Assembly (NCBI GenBank): GCA_002633005.1
Contig: NMRA01000001.1
Location: forward strand, 2,335,795-2,399,794
Source: Phoronis australis
Taxonomy: Eukaryota; Phoronida; Phoronidae
Direction: 5' to 3'
Length of the DNA stretch: 64,000 nt
Shown here: positions 34,983 to 46,238 of the stretch, in pieces
Position numbering within the stretch: the stretch's first letter is position 1
Layout of the letters: every line of letters starts with the position of its first letter
Notes under the pieces: model-generated
What the model was told of the DNA's origin: nothing
Databases searched by the model: none
What the model saw: the letters and a program-made list of their open reading frames with translations, nothing else
Program-made: the position numbers and the translations under genes

Positions 34983-36869
34983 ATGCAGCACGAGAGTTTT
35001 CGAGATCCACTAACAGACATCATCCCGAATGAGGATGAGTACGAGTCGGGAGACGATCATTTCCACATTGTATCCACAAAAGACGAATTAACTCTGTCTG
35101 CATATTCTGAGGATGCCGAAAAACGGTCAAAACAAAACAAAAATTCAAGTAACAGCAGAGCACATTGCTTGAGTGCTAGTCGAGAGCTACAAAGAGACAT
35201 CATCCCGCATGAGGATGAGATGGTGTCCAAGAGTTACGACTTGCCCTATTCAGGTTGGCCTGATGACGACAAAAAACAGGTACAAAACAGATCCATGCCT
35301 AACATCAATACAAATTGCTCGAGTGGTCGTCAAGAGCCACAAAGAAATACTGACCCCGACGAAATAAAGTTGAGAGGGAATTTTTACGAGGTAAAGGCCA
35401 AAAGTAACGATTCACCTCCTCCTGATTGCTTTGGTGATGTCGAAAAAGGGATATTACAGAACAGGGCAACTTGTATGATTATCAACCGAGAACCACATAG
35501 AGAAATTATCCTGTTGAGAGGCAATGACCACGATATCAAGAGTAACGAATCACCTCTACCTGGAAGTTCTGATGCTGGCAAAAAATGAACAAAACAAAAG
35601 CGGTCTTTCCATAACAACCGTGTACATTGTTTGAACGTTTGTGAAGAGTCACGTAGAGTCACTACACCGCGGGATGTCGATTGTTTGGGATGTCACGAAT
35701 ACGAAGGCGTAGCCAAGGGTAACGAGTTATCACCGCCTGCATGCTCTGGAGATTACAAAGGAAGTGAAAATGATAGCAATCCGAACTCCGTGAGGAACCT
35801 GAGCTCGATTACAGATGTTGTTCTACAAATGTTCCCGGAAAAAGTTACAGAAACACGATTCGTGCCAGTACCTGGAATGAGCGAGGACACAGATGGCTTA
35901 GACAGGCAAGGCGATGTCCAAAAGCTATCAGTTTTTCAGAGATTAATTCGTAAAGTGAAATCAGTATTTTCTATGAAAAAGCGTAGTAGAAACAACAGAA
36001 GTTGGTCTGTATACGAAACTGCTTTTTCCTTTCCAACTTTCAAGTCGTCACCGCTTCTCGATCTGCCAGACTTTGCTATTAACGTTGGTGAGACTGTTGT
36101 TCACGACCCCATGAGTTACAATTACGTTTATCGTGACGGAAATCCCGTCGTCATTGACCGAGGAAATTATGGCTGTATGTTTCTAGTTGAGCGACAGCAG
36201 ATGTTTTACGCCCTCAAAGTATTTTGCAAAGAATCGTCATCTTTATATGAGGTCAGTAGAGAGGTTAAAGTGTTCCAGTTTGTCAATGGGAAAGGAATCG
36301 GGCCTCAACTTCGAGGGTTTTCCCCGTTGGAGGAAAACACGATTCACTATTCGTGGGGAATTTTATTTGACTTTGCAGGAAACAATAGCCGCAGCGGGAA
36401 GACACTCCGTGAACTTCTTAGCGAATACAACAAGGAAACGTCTGGGTTTACTCCACTGAGGGATCAAGACTGGCTTGACATCTTGATCACGATATGTGAA
36501 CAAATTAATGCTCTCAACAGAGCAGGCGTAGTGCTGAGAGCCGTGAATCCGGATAGCATTGCAGTGATCAAAGTTAATGGTTTGTACAAGGCGCAGTTTT
36601 TGGATTTTCGAGACGCAAAGTTGTTCGGAGGACAATCCTTGTACAACTTACTACGGCGACTTTATTAAGGTGTGCGAGCTCATGGGTCTCATTAACTGGG
36701 AGACGCAATCTTATAAGAAGTTCCACGATGCGTCCAACTGATGTTTCAAGGACCAGATATAGCTATTTGGGAACATGTTATCGAGGCCCTGAGGACAGAA
36801 AGGAGCGCCACCTGCTCTTTCTTTAAAAAGTGGTTCTTTGTCGGAAACAGTAGTGACTCTCCCCAATAA
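34983..36869 (+). pseudogene. Intronless pseudokinase with N-terminal repeats, interrupted by TGA and 3' frameshifts
   Basis: One frame runs from ATG 34983 (in-frame TAA three codons upstream) to 36668, broken only by a TGA at 35586-35588. Codons before the stop form four or five imperfect repeats of about 40-50 residues (RELQRDIIPHEDE, REPHREIILL, then CEESRR after the stop). The kinase-like domain spans about 36050-36668. It has RGNYGCMFLVE as glycine loop, ALKVF with the lysine codon at 36216, and LRAVNPDSIAVI in place of HRDLKPxNI (catalytic Asp to Ala, Lys to Asn, Asn to Ser). LDFRDAK replaces DFG. It is thus a dead kinase. After 36640 the C-lobe seems to continue in a second frame (YGDFIKVCELMG) and then a third (FQGPDIAIWEHVIEALRTE), ending near 36869. 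AATAAA is at 37180-37185. The lack of introns suggests a retrocopy. Assembly errors are an alternative for the shifts. Confidence 0.8.
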
Positions 36870-37185
36870 TGCAAGTTTGGCAAGCGTGTGTCGAAGCCTT
36901 GCACTGGCATTATGTCCACCGCAAAACATCCGCGCACACCGGACTTTTCGAAGTGTCTGATCGACCACAGCAACGGAAGATGAACCTAAATTTCGAGCGC
37001 TTCGTAGACAATAGTTAAGATATTTGTGTGGCCAACTTGTATAGTTGCTAATGTGGTGTCGTGGGCATACATATGACTGTCTTCTGATTAAGATAGAATA
37101 TTTACAGCCATTACCAGAAATTTGATCTAATATTGATAAGACGTTTACTTTCTTTGTAATGATTTAATTTTTCGATGTTAATAAA

Positions 37186-37950
37186 AGTCGGCCAAGGCTA
37201 GTTATCCAGCTGTTGTTATTTGTTTATGAAGTATTTATTCCTCTTTCAGCCCCTATACGGAAAGCAGTACCTTTGGAGTGTATTACAACTGTAATGGCAG
37301 TGGCATCAGTCGTCTCTTCATGGATTTTTCACTAAGTAAGTTTTACAGTGTTCAAACTCCGCAAAATGTTTTTAAGGAATTAAATTTGAGGTAACGACTC
37401 CTTGGATTCACGTTAATCATTAAATTTCGTTGTAAAAACAACCAAAAACTATTATATAACCTTTTATAGAATTCTCTATTCTTTAGCAAAACTGGATCCT
37501 TTTCCTAGCTCATGAATTAAACTCTTTGGGAGGTGTTTTAATTCACGAGACACATTTTCGGCTAATAATTCAGAGAAGTCACCCCCCCAAGTTCATAAGC
37601 TCATAAGGTATGGCTGTGATGATGTAAAAGATCCACAGTTTTGACTTGCGTAGTTGCTGTGGAGACATCACCCCATTACCAAAACATAATGAAATAAATT
37701 AAAAGGATCTATGAGATTCCTGGATCACTTTTAAAACTGTTTGCATTCGGACCTGGAAATGGAGGTACATGTATATGCTCCAAAAATTGTTCTCTTTAAC
37801 CAACTCATCAGTGAAAAATAGCCGCAAATGTATGCTGCTGTGCGTAGATAACTGTAAACTATCTATCATTACATATGTGGAGAAATGAGTTATTTCGTAC
37901 TGTTTAAGTAAATTTGCCCCATGTTCACTTGCGAGTTTCCAGTTACTCAA
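37186..37950. other. Intergenic, no gene seen
   Basis: Short frames only. Nothing recognised between the pseudokinase poly(A) signal and the element at 37.95 kb. Confidence 0.5.
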
Positions 37951-39017
37951 TGTGACGTCACTGGAAGTAGGGCAAAACCCGCCATATTACCCTTGTTTTG
38001 CCCCGAGTCTTTGCAAAACACACTAAATCTTACTGGAGTTCTTATGGAGAATTTTACGCTCAAAACTTTAACACAACTTAAGAAATTGTAGATAGATCGT
38101 GGAATAACTGTGGATGGACGAAGAAAAGGTGAACTAGTTATCTTGTGCGAAGCTGTGAACGGACTGAAATTGGAATTCGACCCGGCGGGCTTGGCCTGAA
38201 TGCCCCAGGCATACAGATCAGGCGATAGTACAACAGTTACTCATTTCAAAATACAGCAAATGAAATCAAATGAAACCTGCATATGTGCACATGGAGTTAT
38301 AATTAACACATACCATGACTCTGGATACAATTTAGTCAACAAATAACTTGAAAATATCCATGAAAACCTCGCGTTTCGCTCGAGTTTCCCTAACCGGGCA
38401 CCATTTTGAGGAAGTTACGTGAAATCACGCCTCTTGACGAACAAAAAGTCCAAGGGACACAAATCTTACAAATTTCACTTGATATCTTCCCATGCTATTT
38501 TTGAAGTGTCACGCGCCAGGTCACGCGCTTCGCTCAGTCTCGCGCTAGTCCGGCTTTGCCTCATACTCACCTGACTCAGTTGAAATACTTAGTGGTTATA
38601 GCGCACGGTGAAAAAGTTAACAGGAACCAAAAAGTGGACTTCTTCACCAAAGTCACCTGAATTCTCGTAGCTATGCTTCTTCGAAGATATGTTTAGAAGC
38701 AGAAAGGATCCAGTCACTGAAGGAAGTAAGCGCCTTTTTAGGTGATAGTTTTAGGTGTAAATGTATTTTACGAGGTGAAAACTTTGAAAATCAGTGAGCG
38801 GATTTCGTTTAAAATACATGGAACGAAATTAGAACAGAACGCGATGGAACGAATTGTAATGCGAATCTGAATTACATTTGCCATAACAGCAATGCTTGTT
38901 TGGCATTTTTCACACTAAAAGATTAAAAACTCGAAGTTAACTGAACAGAATACATTCTGCTACCGTATCGGGCAAATGGCCAAATGACAAACTTTTGCCC
39001 TACTTCCGGTAACGTCA
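37951..39017. mobile_element. DNA element with GTGACGT..GGAAGTAGGGC ends, containing a second element
   Basis: The left end reads TGTGACGTCACTGGAAGTAG then GGCAAAA (about 37951). The right end is the reverse complement of TGTGACGTTACCGGAAGTAG then GGCAAAA (to about 39017). Inside, 38247-38548 is homologous to the right arm of the 2048-2991 foldback, and 38578-38640 matches the flank at 1960-2045 in reverse. The target duplication is not clear. Confidence 0.65.
38247..38548 (+). repeat. Copy of the 2687-3000 dispersed repeat
   Basis: Shares CAAAATACAG, AAATCAAATGAAA, TGCTCGAGTTTCCCT-like CTCGAGTTTCCC, CCATTTTGAGGAAGTTA, GTGAAATCACGC, CATGCTATTTT and CTTCGCTCAGTCTCGCGCTA with 2687-3000, in the same order and strand. 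Confidence 0.85.
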
Positions 39018-40842
39018 CAGTTAAGTCTCACATAATCTCGCGTTATTGTTATTAACTCGCAAAAGGAATAATAGCAATCTCGTTTGGTCAGATTCAGAGA
39101 GGTACTTCCGGCTCCCTTCCTATCTGCATAGAACTCTACACCTGGAATGCCAACTCCTGCATGGGACCAACAGCCCCGAGACTAGCCGCGACAGTTTTTT
39201 CCAGCTGCCTGCTCGACTGAGTTTTGTAGTCATCAAATCAAGCCTAATTTCATTGTTTCATTCCCATTTTGTTATTATTGTTCGTCAAGCGAGACTCTTG
39301 AGGTACTGTTCCATACAATCAGCGATTTCTCGGCAAAATTAGTCAACAAACCCGGCAATTATACTGGTCATTCTTTATGAGCACCGACCTGTGGCCCTGG
39401 GTGGATGCCGAGAGTAGTTTGGACTCTGATATCTTTTCAGCTGCAATCGTAGAGCCACTTTCGACAACCTATCATACTACATGCCAGGAGTTTTCCAACA
39501 ACACATTTTTGGGTGTTAAAATCTTGTTGCAGTGTTTTACGGTGCATTTGGACTAAATGAAAAATTTAGGCCATAATCCCAACCCTAACCCTAACACTAA
39601 CACTAACCCTGAGAAGTAGGCCTACTATTATCTGTAGTATTTACCTATACCCGTGAAATAAAATTTTAAAACAGGAAAAGCTTACCTTATGAAAGAACCC
39701 AATCCAGTACTTTGTATGACTGACAGCGTACAGTGTATATGCCCTGCTCTTGGCGGACTGTCCCACTTTTTCGAATTTATCCGCCATCCCGCCACACCAT
39801 CTAAATGTGCCGCTTTTTGACGCACAACCAAATTGACGTTCATGTGCATTTGTATTATCATATACTTTTGTAATTTCCCACGCGACATAGCCATATTTGT
39901 TTCTGGTCGACAAAAAATGGACGTTTCATGTCTTTTGCTGCACCCACAATTTCCTGTTCGACTAAAAACAACAATAACAAAAACGCTGTCGGGCATTTTT
40001 AGGTGGTACATCTCCCGTTCGACAAAAAAAACGCTCTCGGTTCGTTTTTGGATGTTGCAGCGAACATTTCACCCTTACGTATTGGCTTAGACTCAGTTAT
40101 CCAACTTTTTATCCTGAAGTCCCGCTTTTCAATCTGTTTTTCGTTCTTGAATGTTGACCGTGACAGCTATGCACCAGGTGTTCAAAATAACGTTGTCTCT
40201 TTTTTATGAATGTTCTTATTTTCCAGACTCCACTTTTTAGTAACATAACAATTGTAAAAACGTGTTCCAATGACTCTTGTTTACGGTAACTTGCATTACA
40301 TGTATCGGGATCACTAACTTTTACTTTCTGAATGAAACAGTTTATTTCTAAGCTTTTACGGAAAGTAATACACTGCAACCAATGTGATGAGCTCTCCACA
40401 CTTCATTCAAAGCTATCACGTGATAGCGGTTTGACCAATTTTTTTATTTATCAGAAAACATTTACCTGCAAATTTTGGATAGATGCTAATAGTGTATTGC
40501 AATTTTCAAAAATAAATTGAAAGTTGTACTTTGGTGGCTGGAATAAGCAATATATACTGTAAATAATTATGTGCCATTTACTTAAATTTTTACGGCTTTG
40601 TGCTAGACAGGGGAGATAAGCCACATACCACTTTCTCTAGCTAATTTTAGTGGCTGTTTTTGTGACCATGTTACTGTCATATTGTACCTTGTAGCTTTAT
40701 ATAACTTTTTTGAACTCACAGCTAAAGAATAAATATTGATGACTGACCAAAAATATCTTGCCTGAACTTTACATTTAGTGAAAATTGTCTTGAAAAACTG
40801 TCGATTTTGGAAATGATGAGCATACAATGAGAACACAATATT
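39018..40842. other. Intergenic with a telomere-like tract, no convincing gene
   Basis: A minus-strand open frame 39913..39686 ends at a good AAG|GTAAGC donor and is Trp/Cys containing. It lacks an ATG and no family is recognised, so it is not called as a gene. Confidence 0.45.
39578..39610 (+). repeat. Short interstitial CCCTAA-like tract
   Basis: Reads CCCAACCCTAACCCTAACAC and then (TAACAC) and TAACCCT, about five degenerate telomeric hexamers. Confidence 0.75.
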
Positions 40843-41076
40843 TTTTCATGTCAATTTTAGTAAAAATACGGTTCGTTGATTATCCCAGACATATTTTTTA
40901 GTTAATAACGGCTTCACGTAATTTTATTAATTAGTCGTGCCTTATTCGGGAGTAACGTTTAGGGGGTTAAGAATTTCCCGCCATTTTGTTTTCATATAGT
41001 TTGGCTGTTTGACCTGTCGAGTCAGTCATTGTTTTACCTCGGTTATGATAATTTCGGTTGTCGTTTGCGTTTGTTT
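40843..41076 (+). mobile_element. Solo, diverged terminal repeat of the Kolobok-like family
   Basis: Matches the left TIR of 21544-22880 in order: TTTTTCATGTCA, GGTTCgTTGATTATCCCAGA, GGCTTcaCGTAAT, TCGTGCC, AATTTCCCGCCA, GTCGAGTCAGTCATTGTT, ACCTCGGTTaTGATAA and TCGGTTGTCGTTTGC. The partner end and the TTAA were not found. Confidence 0.8.
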
Positions 41077-42211
41077 ATGAAATAAATTTCAAAATATTAG
41101 GTTCAGCTCATTCATAAAAATACTGGATGGCGTGAGCAGAGTTGTCATTAAGTAAATCAATTTTGGTCCAATCAAGATTTTTAGCACAGAAATCTTTTCA
41201 AAAAAGAGATATTACTTTTTCTCCTCGTCGGTTTCGTGTTACGGGACCAAAAGTTATGTGATGTTCAAGTTGAACACCAAAATTATCAGAAAGTTTTTTG
41301 AAACAACAAGGTTTTCAATTTCACTTTCTTCATTTGGACTGTTATCAGAGAATAATTTTCCATAAAACTATAAGACCACAACCAGTATCTTTTCTTGGTC
41401 TGTAATCTCCTCCCCATTTTCCAATTCTTACTGATACGTGAGCTTATTGTGAAAATATATGGCATTTAAACCTCAGAAATATTTTTCGTCTTCCTGCGTC
41501 CATTTTGCCCTATCTAACGTGATGACCTTTTGATTTTTGTGACGTAGCTCCAGAAGACCACTTTCCATTAGTAGTACATCCAAAAAGTTGATCATTAATT
41601 ACAAGCTGGATCTCAGTATTAGGTAAGTCATGAATTCTGTCCGTATCATCGGAAATAAGAATATTGTTTTTTAACATTGCTTATTGTGTCGTGGACAATG
41701 TTTACATATTTGTCATTTAAAGTGAAGTCCGTTACATCCATTAATTTCTCTAACAAAACCCTCAAGAATGACCAAACTTGTAAAATGGTATTGTCAATGG
41801 AAATCCAAATCTTAGCTCTAACCTTTTGCTGTCTGCAAATTTGTCTAACAGTGTAGAAAGATTTGTCAAATTGCACGCTAGCATCTAGCTCATATTCAGT
41901 TCTAGAGTGGATGGAAACTCGCAAAAACGCAAGATCCCGCGAGACAATGTCATGCATTGTATCACAAGCGAAGCACGTGACCACACTAGCTTTACTCGCC
42001 AAATTCTTACGTCTGCGAATGCAATCCAGCTGACATCTTCAGAAATTGGACACTACGTCACACCTCTGCCTTGAGGAACTGTTTCCTCAGTTGACTTTGC
42101 TTTCATGTAAATCAAAATAGTATTTAATAAGTGAAATACGCCAAACTGACCAAAAACACTTCCAAAATGCCAAATTCCCCTTTTAACCATATCGAGGTTG
42201 GCATTGACTTG
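41077..42211. other. Intergenic, no convincing gene
   Basis: A 118-codon minus-strand frame (42002..41646) begins at TTG and has no splice or family support. It may be a decayed transposon fragment. Confidence 0.45.
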
Positions 42212-42219
42212 GCATGGCA

Positions 42220-43333
42220 CACAGGCGCTTGGGTTTATCGCAAATGACGTCACAATATATATATATAAGAAAACATAAAGGTTGGACACTTAAACTTTGC
42301 AAAGCCGAGGCTCCCAACTTCAACCGTCCAAAATCCAAATAAAATCTGCGTGCACCTCCCTCAGTCTGGTGTTGCATAAACCTTCGAAGCCTTATCTTTC
42401 CTAGATCCCATTAACTGTCTTCGTGAGTGGTGAATTGGCGATGGAATTTCCAAAACAATATCAAAACTCTGAATTCAAGGACCTGAAATAGTAAACATGG
42501 CGGATTTCTGTTGTGCTTCAACTTGTACGCCTGACGTAGGTGAAACTTCAAGTTTGAGCAAGCAACCTATATTTCAAATTCAATAACTCTAATCCAAAAC
42601 TCAACTACACTGTAATTGAGAATGTTAAAGTTAGTATTTTAATGATTATTTGTAACTTTATTCCACTGACGGCTCATTTTACCCCTTAACTTAGAATTTT
42701 ATTGCATAAACTGGCGTATCTTGTTTCTCATCTTGACATCACGCACTTTTTTGATTGAAGCACAACACACACTCGGCCAGAAAACGTGCAAGTATTACAA
42801 TGCGCGTGGCCGACGAGTTAACTCAATGGTTTTGGCCAAAAATAAAACCTTCATAAGAAATCACAGTACACAAAAAACTTCGTATATCAATACTGTATCA
42901 GGATAATTTATATTTGACACAAATATGTGAATAATTACATTTATTTGGCAATAAAGTGCTCTCTGCTTCTCATGATCAAGTAGTCGATGGATTGACGGCG
43001 AAAGCCGCGCGAAATTAGACTTTCGGATTTAGCTTGGGAGCGTCGGTCAAAACCCGGATGTGCGAAGACCGTGTGCCATGACATCACGGAATCAGGTCCT
43101 TGAATTTATGATTTTGGCATTCTTTTGGCATTTTTGTCGCCAAATCACCACTCGAAGGCAATTTGAAGAGATCAAATGAAAGAAGGTATTCTAAGAGTTG
43201 TCCGATGCTAGTTTCGTGAAGTTCCATGCACATTTGAGTAGAAAATTCTGAGCAAACAGATTTCAAGTGTCCAACCTTTATGTTTTCTTATATTATTGAG
43301 TGACGTCATTTGCGATAAACCCAAGCGCCTGTG
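42220..43333. mobile_element. DNA transposon remnant, TIR CACAGGCGCTTGGG, 8-bp TSD GCATGGCA
   Basis: The ends CACAGGCGCTTGGGTTTATC (left) and its reverse complement (right, ending at 43333) continue inverted for about 80 bp, through CGCAAATGACGTCAC and AAGAAAACATAAAGGTTGGA. Exact 8-bp duplications GCATGGCA lie at 42212-42219 and 43334-43341. An 8-bp TSD fits hAT or P superfamily elements. No intact transposase frame is visible in the 1114 bp. Confidence 0.88.
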
Positions 43334-43465
43334 GCATGGCACAGCTTACGAAACGTCTCAATGAGATGCCAAAATCCTTCCCGCTCATAGTACTGTGTGC
43401 AAATTACTCCACAATACTGTCTTCTTTCTGATATTAACGTCTACAGAGTAATGAAACACAAGAAC

Positions 43466-43471
43466 TTTATT
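43466..43471 (-). terminator. Poly(A) signal of the 43653-46195 gene
   Basis: AATAAA on the minus strand, about 185 nt past the stop codon at 43653. Confidence 0.5.
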
Positions 43472-43652
43472 TGTGGTATACATTTCTCTTAAATAATCCC
43501 AGGCAGTAAAGTGACAGATGTACATAAAATTATACAACTTTTCTCGGGGAACGACTGAGGCGAAATGAAACACTGTATTGCATAGGTAATAAAGCAACAA
43601 AAATCAAATTTTATCCTCGTTATTCTTCCGTTTTTCAGCTTCTCATAGGCCA

Positions 43653-46195
43653 CTAAGGCTGCCATCTGGCGGTCGGCCAGTTTTCATCAGATTGAGGGAA
43701 AGTGGGAAGAGGCGAAACCAGGTGATGCTCTGTCCGTACCGCCGTGTATCTGAAAAAATGATTGTAGAGGTGTGCACGACTAATTTCAAATTCAATTCCA
43801 AGTCCTCATACATTGAGGTATTCCGCCCTACGCCACCGATGATCGGTTTAGTCATAAAAACGACCAGCGTCATCTAGCGGCTTGGAGACGAGGCTGTAGT
43901 TGTTTCTGACTGACATAGCGGGTATAAGTTGTAGTGCAATCGGAACAAAAATAAAAATAAATAAACCAAGAGCCGTGCTTTCACCAATGCTAGTCACTGA
44001 GCAAACAAAACTTTTGAAGCGGGTTAATAGCAGGGAAATAATGACTAAGCCGGATGTCAAGCTAATGTATTCCTACCGTTTCTCCCACAATTCAAAAGAC
44101 CTGTGTGGCCGTCCAATCACTTTCAGTTGGGGCTATTTTGTTAGCGTTCGTCAAAGTAAGGAGGATAGTTTATTATAAACAAAATCCTAGTTAGATTTTG
44201 CATTGCATCTTTGTGATTTTGCGCTCTGGTATTGTCAAACAATGGACGAGCTTCGCGTGCCAAATCGCAATACGGGGTAGGCCATATCGTTGAAAAATTC
44301 GAAAAGTATTCCTTACTCGGGAAAAACGTTGCGGTTTGCAGTCCTCCTGTCTCTCCTGTCCTCAATTTTTGGCAGCAGACATACTAGGATGGGAACGATG
44401 GCTAATATGACAACTCCTAACAAGGCCGCCAAAACACTTATGACGATGCAGTTAGTAGCTGTCAGCTGTACCTCGCTAGCGGTCTGAACCAATCCTTTGG
44501 CTGCTTCTTTCACTGTGAAATATATAGTAGATAACTGGTGACATTCGCCACCTCAAATTTCGCCAAAAGCTGAAGTGAGATTGTTTTTCGTGTCAAAGCC
44601 AGAAAAGTGTTTTTCGGAGACAAGACCCAGTGCGAAGTGAAACCTGGAAGCTTCGATCAGGGTTGCAGTGCTCTGCTGGCAGCGTATTTTAAGCGTATTT
44701 AACTGATAAAGTCACCAGCGTGTGTTTCTGCGTACATGTATGTCTGGCAGACGACGTACGGATGGGAATTATGTTTTTATCGTAATGTTTTTTTGCCCGG
44801 GGTACGCCACGAGCTATGTTGCAGAGTAAAACAAGATGAGTATTGGGAATACTGTCATTTATTATGACGTAAATAGAAAGAACTAAACCAATCAAAGCTT
44901 TAAAAATAATCCCAAAAAGTGCATTTTCGGCCGTAAAAACGATATGTCCTTTTTAAGCTAATCCGTGTCAGAAGAGTAGATTGACGCTGGTACCAAACTG
45001 TCGGGCTGTTATTTCCTGGGACCAGACTGCTTGTCATGGCGGGCTAGTTTCAGTCATCAAGGCAATAGGCCTACAGCCGCCAAAGGAATTCCAGACGATT
45101 TGCTGGAAACAGTTCCACTGATTCAAACAAAGGATAAGAACGCGGTGACGTTGCTTTGGAAGACAAATACACTAAAAAAGAAACTTGGTGTTATTATAGC
45201 GGCTTATTAAAGAGTTATAAGCGCATACCAATAACAAAAATAAGTAATTGCAGGCGGTCTGGTACACGTTGCACCAGACGTGAGCAGGCTGGTCAGCTGG
45301 GCCCATTGCAGACTGATCAACATTTTGTATGCTTTGTTAATAAAATATAGTTAAAACTGAGCTGAGGAGCTAGAGACTAGACTGAAGGGTCTAGCAGCGT
45401 ACCCTAGCGTGACTCGAACCAACGACATTGAGTAAATGAAGTGGACATTTAACTCTCTAGGTCACACTGCCTCTTCTCTATAGCAACAACATTTTGAAGA
45501 GAGTTTTGCAAACGCCTTGTAGGAGTTTAGCTGCAATACGCTTTGACGATACTTTATTTATTACGAAATGTACGTTTTCGTGAACCTATGAATAAGCAGA
45601 GGACACATCACGTAACTAGTCTTGATTATTTTATCCGTCTAGCAACTTTGCAACATAAAGGAAACTGGGTAGTGGTCGAATATAACATGCCCGCATTTTG
45701 AGAGCCAGTTTTCTCCATGCAACTAAAAGATCATCAATTGAAAATAAACCGAGTTCCAGGATCATCAACCCGGCTACTTGCACTCCTTTAGGCTACTTAC
45801 ACTTGCATGTGGCCGGTGCCGGGTCCCATTTGGGCGTACTTTCATCGAGTTTACAACACGCCGTCTTTGCACCTGCCAGGTAGAAGTCCGGCAAACAACC
45901 GAATTCGACGCACGTGCCAACTGCTCTCTCCGACACGTTTGTAAAAGTCTGATTATCGATCGTTGTCACTACGTCTCCTGCAAAATTGGTTAAACTTTGT
46001 AGTTGTTTCTAAATGCATCTTTGGCGTCGGCTTCTAAATTTTTTTTCGCGCGCAAACAGTTGGTCGCGGAGTAGGCCGTTGCTTCACTTGCGACACTTAT
46101 TGAATTTCGAGTTGCTCAGGAATAATGACACGCCATTTCATCAATGTTTATTGATGTTTTGTGACCTTACCTGGGAAGGGACATTCCAGCGCCAT
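43653..46195 (-). CDS. Six-cysteine single-pass membrane protein B (paralogue of 50279-56053)
   Basis: Coding exons 46195..46171, 45977..45801, 44512..44317 and 43749..43653 join in phases 1, 1 and 2 to give 495 nt, or 164 residues. The start ATG (CAACAATGG, in-frame TAA five codons upstream) opens MALECPFPGDVV. The ectodomain has cysteines at about 5, 31, 36, 49, 50 and 66, including DFYLAGAKTACCKLD and TPKWDPAPATC. A membrane helix starts at about Cys89 (CIVISVLAALLGVVILAIVP), followed by the basic KIEDRRDRR. The tail is short (YTAVRTEHHLV, NWPTARWQP) and lacks a PPxY. No signal peptide is evident, so the helix may act as signal anchor with the N terminus outside. The layout (Cys-rich, CC pair, one helix, Pro/Tyr tail) resembles Shisa/WBP1-VOPP1/CYYR1-type adaptors, but family membership is inferred. 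Confidence 0.75.
45401..45472 (-). other. tRNA-like sequence, probably SINE-derived
   Basis: On the minus strand, GTGTGACCTAGAGAGTTAAA resembles a D-arm/A-box and GGTTCGAGTC a T-loop/B-box about 40 nt later. The stems are imperfect, so it is a decayed tRNA or SINE head. It lies upstream of exon 4 of gene B, within an intron. Confidence 0.35.
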
Positions 46196-46238
46196 TGTTG
46201 ATGTTGGTTAAGATACCACCAAGTGTCAAGCACGCTAT
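46171..46238 (-). other. Gene B exon 2: 5' UTR end plus start codon
   Basis: A tttcag acceptor precedes 46238 and a GTAAGG donor follows 46171. The exon matches exon 56114..56026 of gene A in boundary sequences, in late ATG position and in the CP codons, which is what fixes the reading frame. Confidence 0.6.

Noticed and set aside
39686-39913. Minus-strand exon-like frame with GTAAGC donor
   Set aside because: No ATG, no clear acceptor, no partner exons and no family recognised. Possibly a transposon fragment.
41646-42002. 118-codon minus-strand frame
   Set aside because: Starts at TTG, has no splice support and no recognised family.
46171-46238. Trp-rich reading (DTWWYLNQHQQWRW) of gene B exon 2
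   Set aside because: Ends in phase 0, incompatible with the phase-1 ectodomain exon. The ATG frame MALECPFP fits and is homologous to gene A.
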